Positions 18,208 through 28,326 are shown, counted from the stretch's first letter. The stretch: DNA of 64,000 nt from Thiomicrorhabdus arctica DSM 13458 (GCF_000381085.1 NZ_KB905899.1:124001-188000), one strand, 5' to 3'. Numbers and translations are program-made. Notes: generated by a model from the letters alone, not told the origin.

Positions 18208-20449
18208 GTTTAGGAAGGGTTGGAGTGATATTGGGCTTACCCAAAAGATAGCCTTGTAGGTGGGTTGCACCTGCTTCTTGCGCATTGTCATACATTTCTT
18301 GGTCTTCAATACCTTCCATCACTAAATCGTAACCAGAACGTAAAACCATTTCTGCTGTGGATTTAATAATATTTTTGGTTTTATGGTCTGCTTTGAGGGC
18401 GTGAGTCATGCTCATATCAAACTTTATGATATCTACAGGCATGTGTGCCAAATAGCGAATAGAGGAGTAACCACTGCCAAAATCATCTAATGCGATTAAA
18501 AAACCTTGTTGTCGAAGTTCATTAAGCACGGTTTGTGCGTATTCCATATGGTCAATTAAAATATTTTCGGTGACCTCTATCACCACCTTAAAGGACTTTA
18601 AATAAGGGATAAAATCTGCAAAAAGCGAGGTGAAACCGGGTTGTAAAAGCGTTTTACCTGAAATGTTAATGGCAACACCTGTCTCTTTCGGTAGTTTTCC
18701 GGCAATGACCATTCTTAAAATGGCCTGAATGACTTGAGTATCCAGCTCGACTTCTAGGCGGCGGCGTTGAACAACTGCGAAAATATCATTTGGATAAATT
18801 AATTTGTTGTTATTTTGAATGCGGATAAGGGATTCAAAGTAAACCGCGCCTGTTTTTATTGACTGAATGGGTTGAAAATGCATTTCGATGTTTTCACCGG
18901 TATGGATTGCATTGACGACTGTGTTAACGGTCTCATTAGAGACCAGTGCATGAGCTTGTGACTCTAGTTGGTGGTGATAACACTGCACTTTGTCTTGGTG
19001 AGACTGTTTCGCTTTATACATAGCGATATCCGCTTGACGAGGTAAGCTGGCAATGTCATTCGTAAAATCAGTAGATTCACCAGGTGAGACATAACTTATG
19101 CCGACACTAAAAGAGAGCTTTTCTTTAATGCCAATAGAACTAAAATTATAATTTCTTAAAGCGTGTAAACATTTTTCAGCTACAGCAATGATCTGTTCGA
19201 TGTTTTTATTCTGGAGTATGACAGCAAATTCATCACCACCAATTCTGTAGGGAGGACAATCCATCGGTAAGGCTTGTTGAATGGTTAAGGCACAGGTGCG
19301 AATAACCTTATCCCCGATTTCATGACCATAAGTATCATTTAGTGCTTTGAAGAAATCGCAGTCAAACAGCATAAAACCGGTGGAGACCTTGTCATGAGGT
19401 AAATTCATTAAAAGTTCATTCCAAGCTTCATCGAAAGCTCTACGGTTATAGATATTGGTCAAAACATCACGCCGCGCTTGGTCCCATACGGTTTGGTTTT
19501 GATTGTCGAGTGCTTGCTGAGTGACCTGCAGATCACGATGATAGTTGTGTATAGAGGCTTGTAATTCTTGAAACTCTCTAAGATAAAACGTCTTTTGAGG
19601 TAATTGTTGCGGCTCTTTTGGATTTATTTTGAGGCGATTCAGATATTGAGAAATGATTTCTAACGGGTGGTAAAACAATTTATTAAATATCATTGAGAGT
19701 AATATGCTAGTGACCAACAATAGAATAATGAGTTGTAATATAAACTTTTGAATGAGCTGCCATAAATAATCGGTCACGGGATTGGCAATAGGTTGATATC
19801 TGACCTGCTCCATTATTTGGCTTAACGGTATGTCACCCTTGCCACTAAATGATAAGGTTCTTTTATCGACATGATAGAAGGTGTTTTCGTCTTGTAAGTA
19901 AGGTAGTAAATCAAGGGAAACCCCAATGTAGCCTAAAATCTGTTCGGTACTCCTCGAATAAATAGGTTCGAAGAGGTTTAGATGTGTTTCTCTGTTTTTT
20001 GTCAAAACAATGGTCGGCGTTAAAGAACGAATGGTTAAAGGCAGCGTTTTATGTGAGATTTTTTCAAGAGATGAGGGGGCTAGTAATGTCTTTTGACGGT
20101 TATAGATCTCAACCTGATCGTAATGCTTGTTGAAATATTGGCTCTCTTTAAGACGGTCGTCGTGCCAATAAAAATAATAGCTGGAATCTTCGAGTTGTTG
20201 ATGGACTTCATCCCACTCGCTTAGTGCTTTCAGAGAGTGGCGAAGTTCACTTAACGTTTTTTTAAAAATAGCCGTCATCTCTTTTTTGGCTTCCACTTGC
20301 GCTTGTTTATGCACAGTTTGTTGGATTTTTTGACCTTCATTGTAAAGAGACCAGTTAAGAAACAGCAGCAGCACTAAACCTGTAAACAAAAAGCTTAGAA
20401 AATAAACCTTAAGAGGTTGAATAAGAAAGTTTTTGGTACCAAGGGCCAT
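18200..20449 (-). CDS. Membrane sensor with GGDEF and EAL domains
   Basis: 749-residue predicted c-di-GMP signalling protein. A transmembrane helix lies at about residues 13-33 and a second at about 235-255; between them is a periplasmic sensor region that I cannot assign to a family. The GGDEF domain has an intact YRIGGDEFAVIL (GGDEF at about 404-408) but LPMD where the RxxD inhibitory site would be, so product inhibition is probably lost. In the EAL domain the signature reads ESL (about residue 539); the catalytic Glu, the N in INISGK, VIEVTEN, DDFGSGYSS and IKFD are kept, so phosphodiesterase activity is plausible. It lies in an apparent operon with the hydrolase upstream (16-bp gap) and coaE. 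Confidence 0.9.
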   Translation of the reverse strand: MALGTKNFLIQPLKVYFLSFLFTGLVLLLFLNWSLYNEGQKIQQTVHKQAQVEAKKEMTAIFKKTLSELRHSLKALSEWDEVHQQLEDSSYYFYWHDDRLKESQYFNKHYDQVEIYNRQKTLLAPSSLEKISHKTLPLTIRSLTPTIVLTKNRETHLNLFEPIYSRSTEQILGYIGVSLDLLPYLQDENTFYHVDKRTLSFSGKGDIPLSQIMEQVRYQPIANPVTDYLWQLIQKFILQLIILLLVTSILLSMIFNKLFYHPLEIISQYLNRLKINPKEPQQLPQKTFYLREFQELQASIHNYHRDLQVTQQALDNQNQTVWDQARRDVLTNIYNRRAFDEAWNELLMNLPHDKVSTGFMLFDCDFFKALNDTYGHEIGDKVIRTCALTIQQALPMDCPPYRIGGDEFAVILQNKNIEQIIAVAEKCLHALRNYNFSSIGIKEKLSFSVGISYVSPGESTDFTNDIASLPRQADIAMYKAKQSHQDKVQCYHHQLESQAHALVSNETVNTVVNAIHTGENIEMHFQPIQSIKTGAVYFESLIRIQNNNKLIYPNDIFAVVQRRRLEVELDTQVIQAILRMVIAGKLPKETGVAINISGKTLLQPGFTSLFADFIPYLKSFKVVIEVTENILIDHMEYAQTVLNELRQQGFLIALDDFGSGYSSIRYLAHMPVDIIKFDMSMTHALKADHKTKNIIKSTAEMVLRSGYDLVMEGIEDQEMYDNAQEAGATHLQGYLLGKPNITPTLPKHG

Positions 20450-20465
20450 TTAGGGGGTCTCTACT

Positions 20466-21341
20466 CTAAAGATTTTGCATGATTTGAATCAGAACATCAT
20501 GTAAATCAAACTCATGTTCACTGGAAAAAAAGTGGTTAGCACCGCCAATTGTCGTTAGGTGTGTCCCTGTTTTATCTAACGCATTCAACCAGTCATTGCC
20601 GACGGTTTGGTAACGTTTGTCTAATTCTCCCATAATGGTATAGCTTGGAATGGTCAAGTTTTTAAGTGAATCAAGAATGTATGGACGGTTAAGTTTTAGA
20701 TAGGAGAGAAAACTCTTTGGCGTTGCATAGTAATTACCTTTACAGAATAAAAAACTGTAATTGTAGAGTTGATTACGGTGTTCTTTGAGTGCTTGTTGGG
20801 CAAAGTGGACTTCATTTGGTTGGATACCGACCTCTTCGCCTGTTAAATAAAACAGGCTGGTGAATATAGCGGCTTTAATACCGAGATCGTGGTGATTATT
20901 TAAAAGTTCAATCAGCTCTTGGCTACCACTGGAATGTCCCAGCAGGACAATTTTTTGATAGCCTTTATCGTGTAGATATTGAATCCACTCAGTCATCTCA
21001 ATGACATCTCTTTCTAATGTATGGGTGTGAATAGAATTGCATTTAAGAGGATTTTGGCGTTGCGGGATGTTTAGCGTCAGTGTCGGCGTTAAGGTTGTAT
21101 AACCTTCACTTTGTAACGCTTGAGCCATTGCCAGGACAGTATGAAATCGATTGGTAGTTAGAAACCCGTGTAGGATTAATACAGCTGTTTTATCGGCATC
21201 TCCTTCAACAAATTCGGCATCAGCCTTGATATTAAGGGCTGAAATCGTATGGACAACATTGCCGGCTTTAGCTTGGAAGGTCGCGACTAATAGAAAGAGC
21301 GCAATATAAGGGAGTTGTTTTGTGAACCAATGTAACTTCAT
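20466..21341 (-). CDS. Exported alpha/beta-hydrolase-like protein
   Basis: The start at 21341 has AAGGA at 5 bases and yields a 291-residue protein beginning with a Sec-type signal (QLPYIALFLLVATFQAKAG), so the enzyme is probably periplasmic or outer-membrane associated. The fold is indicated by VLILHGFLTTN after the first strand, the nucleophile elbow LLGHSSGSQE, a late Asp in MGELDKRYQ and a His in GGANHFF. The substrate is unknown; peptidase, esterase or polysaccharide-modifying roles are all possible. A longer open frame reaches 21419, but the upstream part lacks a signal-like start. It is 16 bp ahead of the GGDEF/EAL gene. Confidence 0.75.
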   Translation of the reverse strand: MKLHWFTKQLPYIALFLLVATFQAKAGNVVHTISALNIKADAEFVEGDADKTAVLILHGFLTTNRFHTVLAMAQALQSEGYTTLTPTLTLNIPQRQNPLKCNSIHTHTLERDVIEMTEWIQYLHDKGYQKIVLLGHSSGSQELIELLNNHHDLGIKAAIFTSLFYLTGEEVGIQPNEVHFAQQALKEHRNQLYNYSFLFCKGNYYATPKSFLSYLKLNRPYILDSLKNLTIPSYTIMGELDKRYQTVGNDWLNALDKTGTHLTTIGGANHFFSSEHEFDLHDVLIQIMQNL

Positions 21342-21553
21342 ATATTCCTTGTAATACAGCCGTGTATTAGTTGACATAGACTTGTAGGTTAGCAAAAAAT
21401 AGAACGCGGGTAAACTCAAGCAATTCTTGCTACTCCATTAAAGCACACTCAGAGTAGAGTAGGGTTCATCATTTAATGTTTTCACCCAAAAGTATAAACA
21501 GGTAATATAGTGTCTTAATAAAAACAGATAAATAACTTTAAAGAAGTGATGGT

Positions 21554-23377
21554 ATGTGCGGAATTTGTGGTGAAATCTATTGGAATGGTCAGCGAGCAGA
21601 CATCTCACGCTTAAAACCCATGTTAGAGCAGATGGTAAAGCGTGGGCCAGACGATGAAGGTGTATGGATTAGAGATCAGGTTGGACTCGGTCACCGTCGA
21701 TTATCTATTATAGATTTATCGGATGCAGGCCATCAACCCATGCAGGATCAAGAGTTCACTTTGGTCTTTAATGGCTGTATCTATAACTACCAGAGCCTAA
21801 CGGTGGAATTAGAAGCATTAGGGCATAAGTTCGTAACCCATTCTGATACAGAGGTCATTCTTAAAGCCTACCGTCAATGGGGGTTGGAGTGTGTACAGCA
21901 TTTTGAGGGCATGTTTGCATTTGCTATTTGGGATGATGATCAACAGCAGTTATTGTTGGCAAGAGACCGAATGGGGATTAAGCCGCTTTATTATGCGCCT
22001 GTCGAGGGTGGGATGCGTTTTGCCTCAAATACCCAGGCATTATTGACCCGTGATGATATAGATACAACCATTGATCCAGTTGGTCTGCATCACCAGCTCA
22101 CATTACATGCTGTGATTCCAGCACCTCATACCATTTTAAAAGGCATTAAAAAACTTGAACCCGGCCATTGGATGATTGTGAATCCAGACGGCCAGATGTA
22201 CAAAAAACGTTTTTGGCACTTGGAGGCACAACGTCTGACTGAGATACATGGCAAGCCAGCACCTCAAAGTGACCAGGCCTGGATAGACTTGATTCATAAT
22301 GATTTAAAAGAGGCGGTACATAAACGTTTGACAGCGGCAGACGTTCCTGTAGGTGTGTTGCTTTCTGGCGGTTTAGATTCCAGTTTATTAGTGGCCATGC
22401 TGCATGAAGCGGGCGTTAAGGATATCAAAACCTTCTCGATTGGTTTTGAAGATGCACCCGAAGAAAAAGGTAACGAATTTGAGTTTTCAGATTTGGTCGT
22501 AGAGCGTTACAAAACAGATCATCAACAGTATTTGATTCCAAATGCGGATGTTTTACCAAGACTGCATGAAGCCGTTGAAGCTATGTCCGAACCGATGGTA
22601 GGCCAAGATGCGGTTGCGTTCTACCTTTTGTCAGAAAAAGTCTCTGAAAAAGTGAAGGTGGTAATGTCTGGTCAAGGTGCGGATGAGGTATTTGGTGGCT
22701 ATTCATGGTACCCAAAAATGTACCAGGCTGGGAGTAACATCGATTTAAGCAAACCGCAGGATGCAGTGAATGCGTTTGCACCACACTATTTTGACCGATC
22801 TCACCAAGAATGGCTTGAGGTCGTGAATCCAGAATATCATATTGAGGACGTCACCTCTATTTTGATTGGTGATCAGTTAACAGACCCCGGAGCCGATACG
22901 TTTTTAGATCAAGTATTACGTTTGGATGTCACAACTTTGATTGTTGATGATCCTGTGAAACGAGTGGATAATATGACAATGGCTTGGGGGTTAGAAGCGC
23001 GAGTGCCTTTTTTAGACCATAAGTTAGTGGAAACAGCGATGGCGGCCCCAATAGAGTTAAAAGTTAAGAGTGATGGTAAGCATATCTTGAAAGAGATTGC
23101 GCGTGGACTCGTGCCTGATGAAATTATCGATCGTCCTAAGGTGGCGTTTCCAATGCCAGCATTAAAATATGTACGTGGCGAATTTTTTGAGTACATGAAA
23201 ACCTTATTAACATCTCCCCAAGCTAAAAAACGCGGAATTTTTAACCAACATAAATTACAACAGCTGTTAGAAAATCCGGAGGCTCCGCAAAGTTTTACGG
23301 CTATTCAAGGCAGTAAATTGTGGCATGCTGCCTTATTAGAATTTTGGTTGCAAAAGCATGTGGATAAAAGCATTTAA
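21554..23377 (+). CDS. Asparagine-synthase-family amidotransferase, AsnO/NAGGN type
   Basis: 607 residues with an N-terminal class II glutaminase domain (catalytic Cys2 in MCGICGEI, which fixes the start) and a C-terminal ATP-PPi domain with SGGLDSS at 271-277. The glutaminase loop reads VFNGCIYNY instead of the NGEIYN of typical AsnB. As I recall the family, this is characteristic of AsnO, which amidates N-acetylglutaminylglutamine to the osmolyte NAGGN. The usual partners, a GNAT/ATP-grasp ligase and an M42 peptidase, are not adjacent. It may therefore be an orphan NAGGN amidotransferase or serve as asparagine synthetase. A one-base-off copy of the iterated palindrome lies in the gene. Confidence 0.85.
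   Translation: MCGICGEIYWNGQRADISRLKPMLEQMVKRGPDDEGVWIRDQVGLGHRRLSIIDLSDAGHQPMQDQEFTLVFNGCIYNYQSLTVELEALGHKFVTHSDTEVILKAYRQWGLECVQHFEGMFAFAIWDDDQQQLLLARDRMGIKPLYYAPVEGGMRFASNTQALLTRDDIDTTIDPVGLHHQLTLHAVIPAPHTILKGIKKLEPGHWMIVNPDGQMYKKRFWHLEAQRLTEIHGKPAPQSDQAWIDLIHNDLKEAVHKRLTAADVPVGVLLSGGLDSSLLVAMLHEAGVKDIKTFSIGFEDAPEEKGNEFEFSDLVVERYKTDHQQYLIPNADVLPRLHEAVEAMSEPMVGQDAVAFYLLSEKVSEKVKVVMSGQGADEVFGGYSWYPKMYQAGSNIDLSKPQDAVNAFAPHYFDRSHQEWLEVVNPEYHIEDVTSILIGDQLTDPGADTFLDQVLRLDVTTLIVDDPVKRVDNMTMAWGLEARVPFLDHKLVETAMAAPIELKVKSDGKHILKEIARGLVPDEIIDRPKVAFPMPALKYVRGEFFEYMKTLLTSPQAKKRGIFNQHKLQQLLENPEAPQSFTAIQGSKLWHAALLEFWLQKHVDKSI
22272..22283. repeat. Iterated palindrome inside the asnO-like gene (one mismatch)
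   Basis: ACCAGGCCTGGA, context TGACCAGGCCTGGATA, 11 of 12 bases. It is read as Asp-Gln-Ala-Trp in the linker between the glutaminase and synthetase domains. Confidence 0.7.
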
Positions 23378-23455
23378 TGGGTGTGCTCATAAAATACTAT
23401 GAACTCAAGCTATAACCTAGTAAAATAGTCGGAAATTAAAGATGAGGATAAATTA

Positions 23456-23809
23456 ATGGAAAATCAAGATCCAGTAGCACAAGAGACTTTAGAGCGAATT
23501 CACAGTCAAGTAACAAGTAACCCTGTCGTCCTGTATATGAAAGGCACCCCACAAATGCCATCTTGTGGCTTTTCTAGTCGTACTGCGCAAGCTTTGGCAG
23601 AGACTGGAGAGAAGTTTGCTTTTGTCAATATTTTGGCTGATGCAACCATTTTTGAACATTTACCTAAGTATCAAGATTGGCCAACCTTTCCGCAGCTTTA
23701 CATCGGTGGCGAATTACAAGGTGGTTGTGACATTACTTTAGAGTTAGCGGAATCAGGTGAATTAAAGAAAATGATGGCAGATGCCATCGCTAAAAACGAA
23801 GCATCATAA
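23456..23809 (+). CDS. grxD: Monothiol glutaredoxin, Grx4/GrxD type
   Basis: Small cytosolic [2Fe-2S] carrier that bridges clusters between two monomers with glutathione and passes them to targets, often with BolA or A-type carriers. The 117-residue product shows VVLYMKGTPQMPSCGFSSRT with the single-cysteine CGFS site, WPTFPQLYIGGE and GGCDI, all diagnostic for the group. It fits the Fe-S theme of the window (suf, iscR, iscA) but is not linked to those loci. A terminator follows. Confidence 0.95.
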   Translation: MENQDPVAQETLERIHSQVTSNPVVLYMKGTPQMPSCGFSSRTAQALAETGEKFAFVNILADATIFEHLPKYQDWPTFPQLYIGGELQGGCDITLELAESGELKKMMADAIAKNEAS

Positions 23810-23870
23810 ACCTGATGATATGAGCGAATACTAGAGGTTGGTATTCGTTCTGAACCTATACTTTTAAATG

Positions 23871-23896
23871 AAAAGGCACCTTCGGGTGCCTTTTTT
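23871..23896 (+). terminator. Terminator after grxD
   Basis: AAAAGGCACC pairs with GGTGCCTTTT around a TTCG tetraloop and continues into a T run. Confidence 0.9.
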
Positions 23897-23971
23897 ATGA
23901 CGTTAACTTCTATGCGCTTAAGTTTAGGAGATTCTAAACCAGAATACATTCAAAATGGGGGCTTTAAAATG

Positions 23972-23983
23972 ACCAGGCCTGGT
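23972..23983. repeat. Iterated palindrome ACCAGGCCTGGT, copy 4
   Basis: Exact copy within a perfect 24-bp inverted repeat (23966-23989) whose outer AAAA/TTTT could act as a terminator stem for the reverse-strand rnt and for leftover + strand transcripts. A regular terminator for grxD already precedes it. Confidence 0.9.
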
Positions 23984-24006
23984 CATTTTTGATAGGATAA
24001 GAGTGT

Positions 24007-24624
24007 CTAATATTCAGGTTTGGTTAATGGGCGTTGATTAACGATGGTACAAAACAGATCGGCTGTTTTTTCTGTATCATAAACGGCCGAGTGTGCTTGG
24101 CTATTATCCCACTCTAAACCTGCTGCCTGTACGGACTTGGCCAAAACTGTTTCCCCATAAACCAAGCCAGCCATTGACACTGTGTCAAAGGTGCTGAAGT
24201 CATGAAAAGGGGATTTTATGTGGCATCGGGCAGCCGCTTTTTGCACAAAGTTTAGATCAAAAAATGCATTATGGCCGACTAAAATTGCTCGTGAACACCC
24301 TTGAAGTTTAAGCTGGTGATTAATGGGCTTGAAAAGAGCTGTTAAAGCTTCTTTTTCACAAATGGCTTCTCTAAAAGGATGGAAAGGGTCTTCCATGCCA
24401 ATAAATTTTAGAGCACTTTGTTCAATGTTAGCCCCTTTGAACGGCAAGATATTTTTATCAAATGTTGTGCCACGGACAAGATGTCCGGCCGCATTCATTT
24501 GTAACATAACGACGGCCATTTCTAATAAAGCATCCGTTTCACAATTAAATCCGGCAGTTTCAACATCAATCACTACGGGTAAGAAACCGCGAAAACGGTC
24601 TTTAATTTGGGTAATTTTTTTCAT
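24007..24624 (-). CDS. rnt: Ribonuclease T
   Basis: DEDDh 3'-5' exoribonuclease that trims tRNA and other stable RNA ends. The 205-residue product matches RNase T in length and pattern: RFRGFLPVVIDVETAGFN (Asp and Glu of motif I), LVGHNAFFDLNF (motif II), and AHSAVYDTEKTADLF (His and Asp of motif III). argA lies upstream on the same strand with a 21-bp gap, so the two may share a transcript. Confidence 0.94.
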   Translation of the reverse strand: MKKITQIKDRFRGFLPVVIDVETAGFNCETDALLEMAVVMLQMNAAGHLVRGTTFDKNILPFKGANIEQSALKFIGMEDPFHPFREAICEKEALTALFKPINHQLKLQGCSRAILVGHNAFFDLNFVQKAAARCHIKSPFHDFSTFDTVSMAGLVYGETVLAKSVQAAGLEWDNSQAHSAVYDTEKTADLFCTIVNQRPLTKPEY

Positions 24625-24645
24625 GTATTCGCTTTCGCTGTTAGG

Positions 24646-25932
24646 TCACAGCACTTTTATGAGGACTTTAGAGAGTCTTTGAAGATTATAGAGGGATTGC
24701 TTTTCTGAGGGTAACGCGGAAACAGACTCCAGCCCAAAACCATGCTCAATAAACCAATGGTGTGTATGTGTGGTCAGAAGAAATAAACGATTAAGTCCTA
24801 GCGTGAGGGCCTTTTTTTCAACCGCTTTTAGGAGCTCAGTACCGAGCTCCTGTCCTTGATAACTTTCGTGGACAGCCAAGCAAGCTAGCTCTCCCGTTTG
24901 ACCCGCAATTGGATACAGTGCAGCGCAACCAATAATATGTTGATCTCTTTCCACTAAAATAAAGTTTTCAATTTCCAGCTCAAGTCGCTCTCTAGAACGT
25001 TTAACAAGTACGCCTTGTTCTTCCAGTGGTGAAATCAGGTCTAGGATACCACCGACATCCTCAATCGTTGCTGGACGAAGTTGATGATAACGATCACTAA
25101 AAATAAGGGTTCCAACACCATCAAGAGAAAATAACTCAAGTAGTAATGCACCGGGATTTTCTTGTTCCATAATGTGAACGCGCTTAACCGTATGGTTAGT
25201 TTTTGCAAGTTGCTGTAGAAAACGCACTTGTTCCGGATCGCTAGAGTCTTGAATTATATGGTCTAACTCGGGAATGCTCAACTGTTTGGGTAAGTCTTGC
25301 AATTGTTGAGGGTTTGCAAAGATCATTAGCTTATCCGCTTGAATAGCATTGGCGACTTCACAAGCTTGCTCAAGTGTATTAAGGTTGAAGACTTCACCCG
25401 TTAATGAATAAGCGAGGGGCGTTAAAAGTGCAATCTGTCCCGCATCGAGTGAACCTGATATGGCGGTATGGTTAATCTTTCTAAGCTTCCCGGTGTATTG
25501 AAAATCAATGCCGTTGATAACACCGATCGGTTGGGCAATAACCCAATTACCCGATATCAAGGTTAACGGGTTTGCTTGCATGCAGGTGGCCTGGCTGAAA
25601 ACAGCTTCTAGTTGGCTACGAACGATCCCAATTGTTTGCTGAAAAATTGGTAAAATTTCTAAGGTAGTGATTCTGAATTGTTGTTGATGTTGCCAAGGGA
25701 TATTTTGTTTTTCTAAGGCAGCATTAATTTGTGGCGTTGCACCCATGACTAAGACAATCTTTAAGCCAAGATTATGCAATAAGCCAACGTCTTGAGATAA
25801 TTGTTTTAATGTATCAGGCGCTTGCATTAACTCGCCCGGTAAATAAACGACACAGGTCTTCCCACGGTGCTGTTCGATATACCGAGAAGATTGTCTTAAT
25901 GTATTAATGAAATCTAATTCAGATTGCTTCAT
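24646..25932 (-). CDS. argA: Amino-acid N-acetyltransferase ArgA
   Basis: Classical N-acetylglutamate synthase that starts arginine biosynthesis; cytosolic and usually feedback-inhibited by arginine. The 428-residue product has an N-terminal amino-acid-kinase-like domain (VLVMGATPQINAAL, ALLTPLAYSLTGEVFNLN) that binds arginine, and a C-terminal GNAT domain with LACLAVHESYQGQELGTELL as the acetyl-CoA loop and LFLLTTHTHHWF. It is divergent from ilvD and precedes rnt. Confidence 0.95.
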   Translation of the reverse strand: MKQSELDFINTLRQSSRYIEQHRGKTCVVYLPGELMQAPDTLKQLSQDVGLLHNLGLKIVLVMGATPQINAALEKQNIPWQHQQQFRITTLEILPIFQQTIGIVRSQLEAVFSQATCMQANPLTLISGNWVIAQPIGVINGIDFQYTGKLRKINHTAISGSLDAGQIALLTPLAYSLTGEVFNLNTLEQACEVANAIQADKLMIFANPQQLQDLPKQLSIPELDHIIQDSSDPEQVRFLQQLAKTNHTVKRVHIMEQENPGALLLELFSLDGVGTLIFSDRYHQLRPATIEDVGGILDLISPLEEQGVLVKRSRERLELEIENFILVERDQHIIGCAALYPIAGQTGELACLAVHESYQGQELGTELLKAVEKKALTLGLNRLFLLTTHTHHWFIEHGFGLESVSALPSEKQSLYNLQRLSKVLIKVL

Positions 25933-26051
25933 GAATGTGCGAAAATAGGTTAATAATTTTATAAGTATAAACAGTCTGTCGGTGAAAGTCTAAATACTCA
26001 GTACTTTACGGCCAGACTAAATTTAAATGAACCGACTCAAAGGAGTTTTTA

Positions 26052-27908
26052 ATGCCTGTATATCGTTCTAAAACCAGTACCCATGGTCGTAATATGGCGG
26101 GTGCTCGCGCCTTGTGGAGAGCCACAGGCATGGAAACCGGTGATTTTGGCAAGCCTATTATTGCCATTGCTAACTCTTTTACACAGTTTGTACCAGGACA
26201 TGTTCATTTAAAGGATATGGGGCAATTAGTCGCCAGGGTTATTGAACAGGCTGGTGGCGTTGCCAAGGAGTTCAACACGATCGCAGTCGATGATGGAATT
26301 GCAATGGGTCATGATGGCATGTTGTACTCACTGCCTTCTCGCGATTTAATTGCCGATTCCGTTGAATATATGGTGAATGCACATTGTGCTGATGCCCTAG
26401 TTTGTATCTCAAACTGCGATAAAATTACTCCCGGCATGATGATGGCTGCGATGCGCTTAAATATTCCAACCATTTTTGTCACCGGTGGCCCGATGGAGTC
26501 GGGTAAAACTGTTCTTGGCGGTATTGGTATTAAACTGGATTTGGTTGATGCAATGGTTATGGCAGCCGATGATAGTGTTTCAGATTCCGATGTGGAGGAT
26601 GTTGAAGTATCAGCATGTCCAACATGTGGTTCTTGTTCCGGGATGTTCACAGCGAATTCGATGAACTGTTTAGCAGAAGCTTTAGGGATTGCTTTGCCAG
26701 GTAATGGTACAACTTTAGCGACTCACTCGGATCGCAGACACCTATTTGAAGAAGCAGGTCGTCGTATCGTTGAGATTGCCAAAAAGCACTATGATGAAGA
26801 TGATTATTCTGTATTACCACGTTCAATCGCGACCTTTGAGGCATTTGAAAATGCAATGACTTTGGACGTTGCAATGGGTGGTTCAACTAATACAGTATTG
26901 CATCTGTTAGCAATCGCAAAAGAAGCTGAAGTCAATTTCACCATGGCGGATATGGATCATATCTCTCGCAGAGTGCCTTGCTTAGTCAAGGTCGCTCCTA
27001 ACTCAAAGCAATTTCATATGGAAGATGTGCATCGAGCCGGTGGCATTATGCGAATCTTAGGTGAATTGGATCGAGGTGGATTGATTAAGCGCGACGTTCC
27101 CACTGTTCATGCTTCTTCCATGGGAGCGGCGCTGGACCTTTGGGATATTCGTCGTACCGATGATGACGCAATTGACACTTTCTTTAGAGCGGCACCAGGA
27201 AATGTGCGAACTACAGAAGCCTTTAGTCAAAGCAAGCGTTGGAAAACAGTAGATGATGATCCGATTAACGGGTGTGTTCGTGATATGGAGCATGCTTACA
27301 CTAAAGAGGGTGGTTTAGCGGTTCTTTACGGTAACATTGCTCTGGACGGTTGTATTGTTAAGACGGCTGGTGTGGATGAATCTATCTTTAAATTTACTGG
27401 GCCTGCACGTATATTTGAAAGTCAGGATTCCGCTGTTGCGGCCATCCTTGCTAATGAAATTAGTGAAGGGGATGTTTTAATTATTCGTTATGAAGGGCCG
27501 AAAGGTGGACCTGGAATGCAAGAGATGCTCTACCCAACGAGCTATCTAAAGTCTAAGGGCTTGGGTAAGGCATGTGCTTTATTAACGGATGGTCGCTTTT
27601 CTGGAGGGACGTCTGGTCTTTCTATTGGTCATGCATCACCAGAAGCAGCGGAAGGTGGTAATATTGGATTGATCAATGAGGGGGACGCGATTGAAATTGA
27701 TATTCCTAATCGTACGATTAAAGCCTTGTTAACAGATGAAGTTTTTGCTGAACGTCGCCAAGCGATGGTCTCTAAAGGTCGTAACGCTTGGAAGCCATTG
27801 GAAGTGCGCCCTCGCAAAATCAGCGCCGCTTTACGTGCTTATGCAGCAATGACAACCAGTGCGGCTTTTGGTGCCGTAAGGGATGTTGAACAGATTGAAC
27901 ACCGATAA
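26052..27908 (+). CDS. ilvD: Dihydroxy-acid dehydratase IlvD
   Basis: Fe-S dehydratase common to valine and isoleucine synthesis. The 618-residue length is normal. Cluster-ligand regions are visible: Cys118 and Cys122 in [12 protein letters not shown], and Cys189/192/195 in [15 protein letters not shown], plus the active-site ending [14 protein letters not shown]. The ribosome-binding site AAAGGAG is strong. A TerB-like gene follows after 16 bp on the same strand. Its oxygen-sensitive cluster makes it a probable client of the suf and isc systems in this window. Confidence 0.97.
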   Translation: MPVYRSKTSTHGRNMAGARALWRATGMETGDFGKPIIAIANSFTQFVPGHVHLKDMGQLVARVIEQAGGVAKEFNTIAVDDGIAMGHDGMLYSLPSRDLIADSVEYMVNAHCADALVCISNCDKITPGMMMAAMRLNIPTIFVTGGPMESGKTVLGGIGIKLDLVDAMVMAADDSVSDSDVEDVEVSACPTCGSCSGMFTANSMNCLAEALGIALPGNGTTLATHSDRRHLFEEAGRRIVEIAKKHYDEDDYSVLPRSIATFEAFENAMTLDVAMGGSTNTVLHLLAIAKEAEVNFTMADMDHISRRVPCLVKVAPNSKQFHMEDVHRAGGIMRILGELDRGGLIKRDVPTVHASSMGAALDLWDIRRTDDDAIDTFFRAAPGNVRTTEAFSQSKRWKTVDDDPINGCVRDMEHAYTKEGGLAVLYGNIALDGCIVKTAGVDESIFKFTGPARIFESQDSAVAAILANEISEGDVLIIRYEGPKGGPGMQEMLYPTSYLKSKGLGKACALLTDGRFSGGTSGLSIGHASPEAAEGGNIGLINEGDAIEIDIPNRTIKALLTDEVFAERRQAMVSKGRNAWKPLEVRPRKISAALRAYAAMTTSAAFGAVRDVEQIEHR

Positions 27909-27924
27909 TTAACGGAGAGTACAC

Positions 27925-28326
27925 ATGTTTGTAGATAAATTAACGCAAGAACAGCGCCAGGTCGTGTTTGATTTAGCCGCAAATTTAGCCGCGGCGGATG
28001 ATGAGATTTCTGAGGAAGAGATTCAATACTTGCAAGACTTTAGTTCGGCTTATGGTATCCATTATGATTTAGATAAAGCGGATATTGATATTGATGCCTT
28101 ATTGCAGGTTATGAATACAAGACAGTCTAAAATAATTACTTTGCAAGAGTTAATTAAAATCTCTTATAAAGACGGTCACTTTGGCGAGGAAGAGCAAGAG
28201 AAAGTTTTCTTAATCGCTCAGAAGCTTGGATTGAATAATCCAGAATTTATGCTACGTCTTGAAAAATGGGTCCGTCAAGGGTTTGATTGGGTCTACGAAG
28301 GTGAACAGATGGTAGAAGGACTGTAA
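27925..28326 (+). CDS. TerB-like acidic protein
   Basis: 133-residue, all-helical, acidic cytosolic protein. The pattern VVFDLAANLAAADDEISEEE followed later by SYKDGHFGEEEQEKVFLI resembles the repeated acidic metal-binding motif of the TerB/DjlA-N domain, seen in tellurite-resistance TerB and many stand-alone proteins of unclear role. Only 16 bp separates it from ilvD, so it is probably cotranscribed. I cannot assign a function, and the family call rests on that acidic two-repeat pattern. A terminator follows about 80 bp downstream. Confidence 0.65.
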   Translation: MFVDKLTQEQRQVVFDLAANLAAADDEISEEEIQYLQDFSSAYGIHYDLDKADIDIDALLQVMNTRQSKIITLQELIKISYKDGHFGEEEQEKVFLIAQKLGLNNPEFMLRLEKWVRQGFDWVYEGEQMVEGL

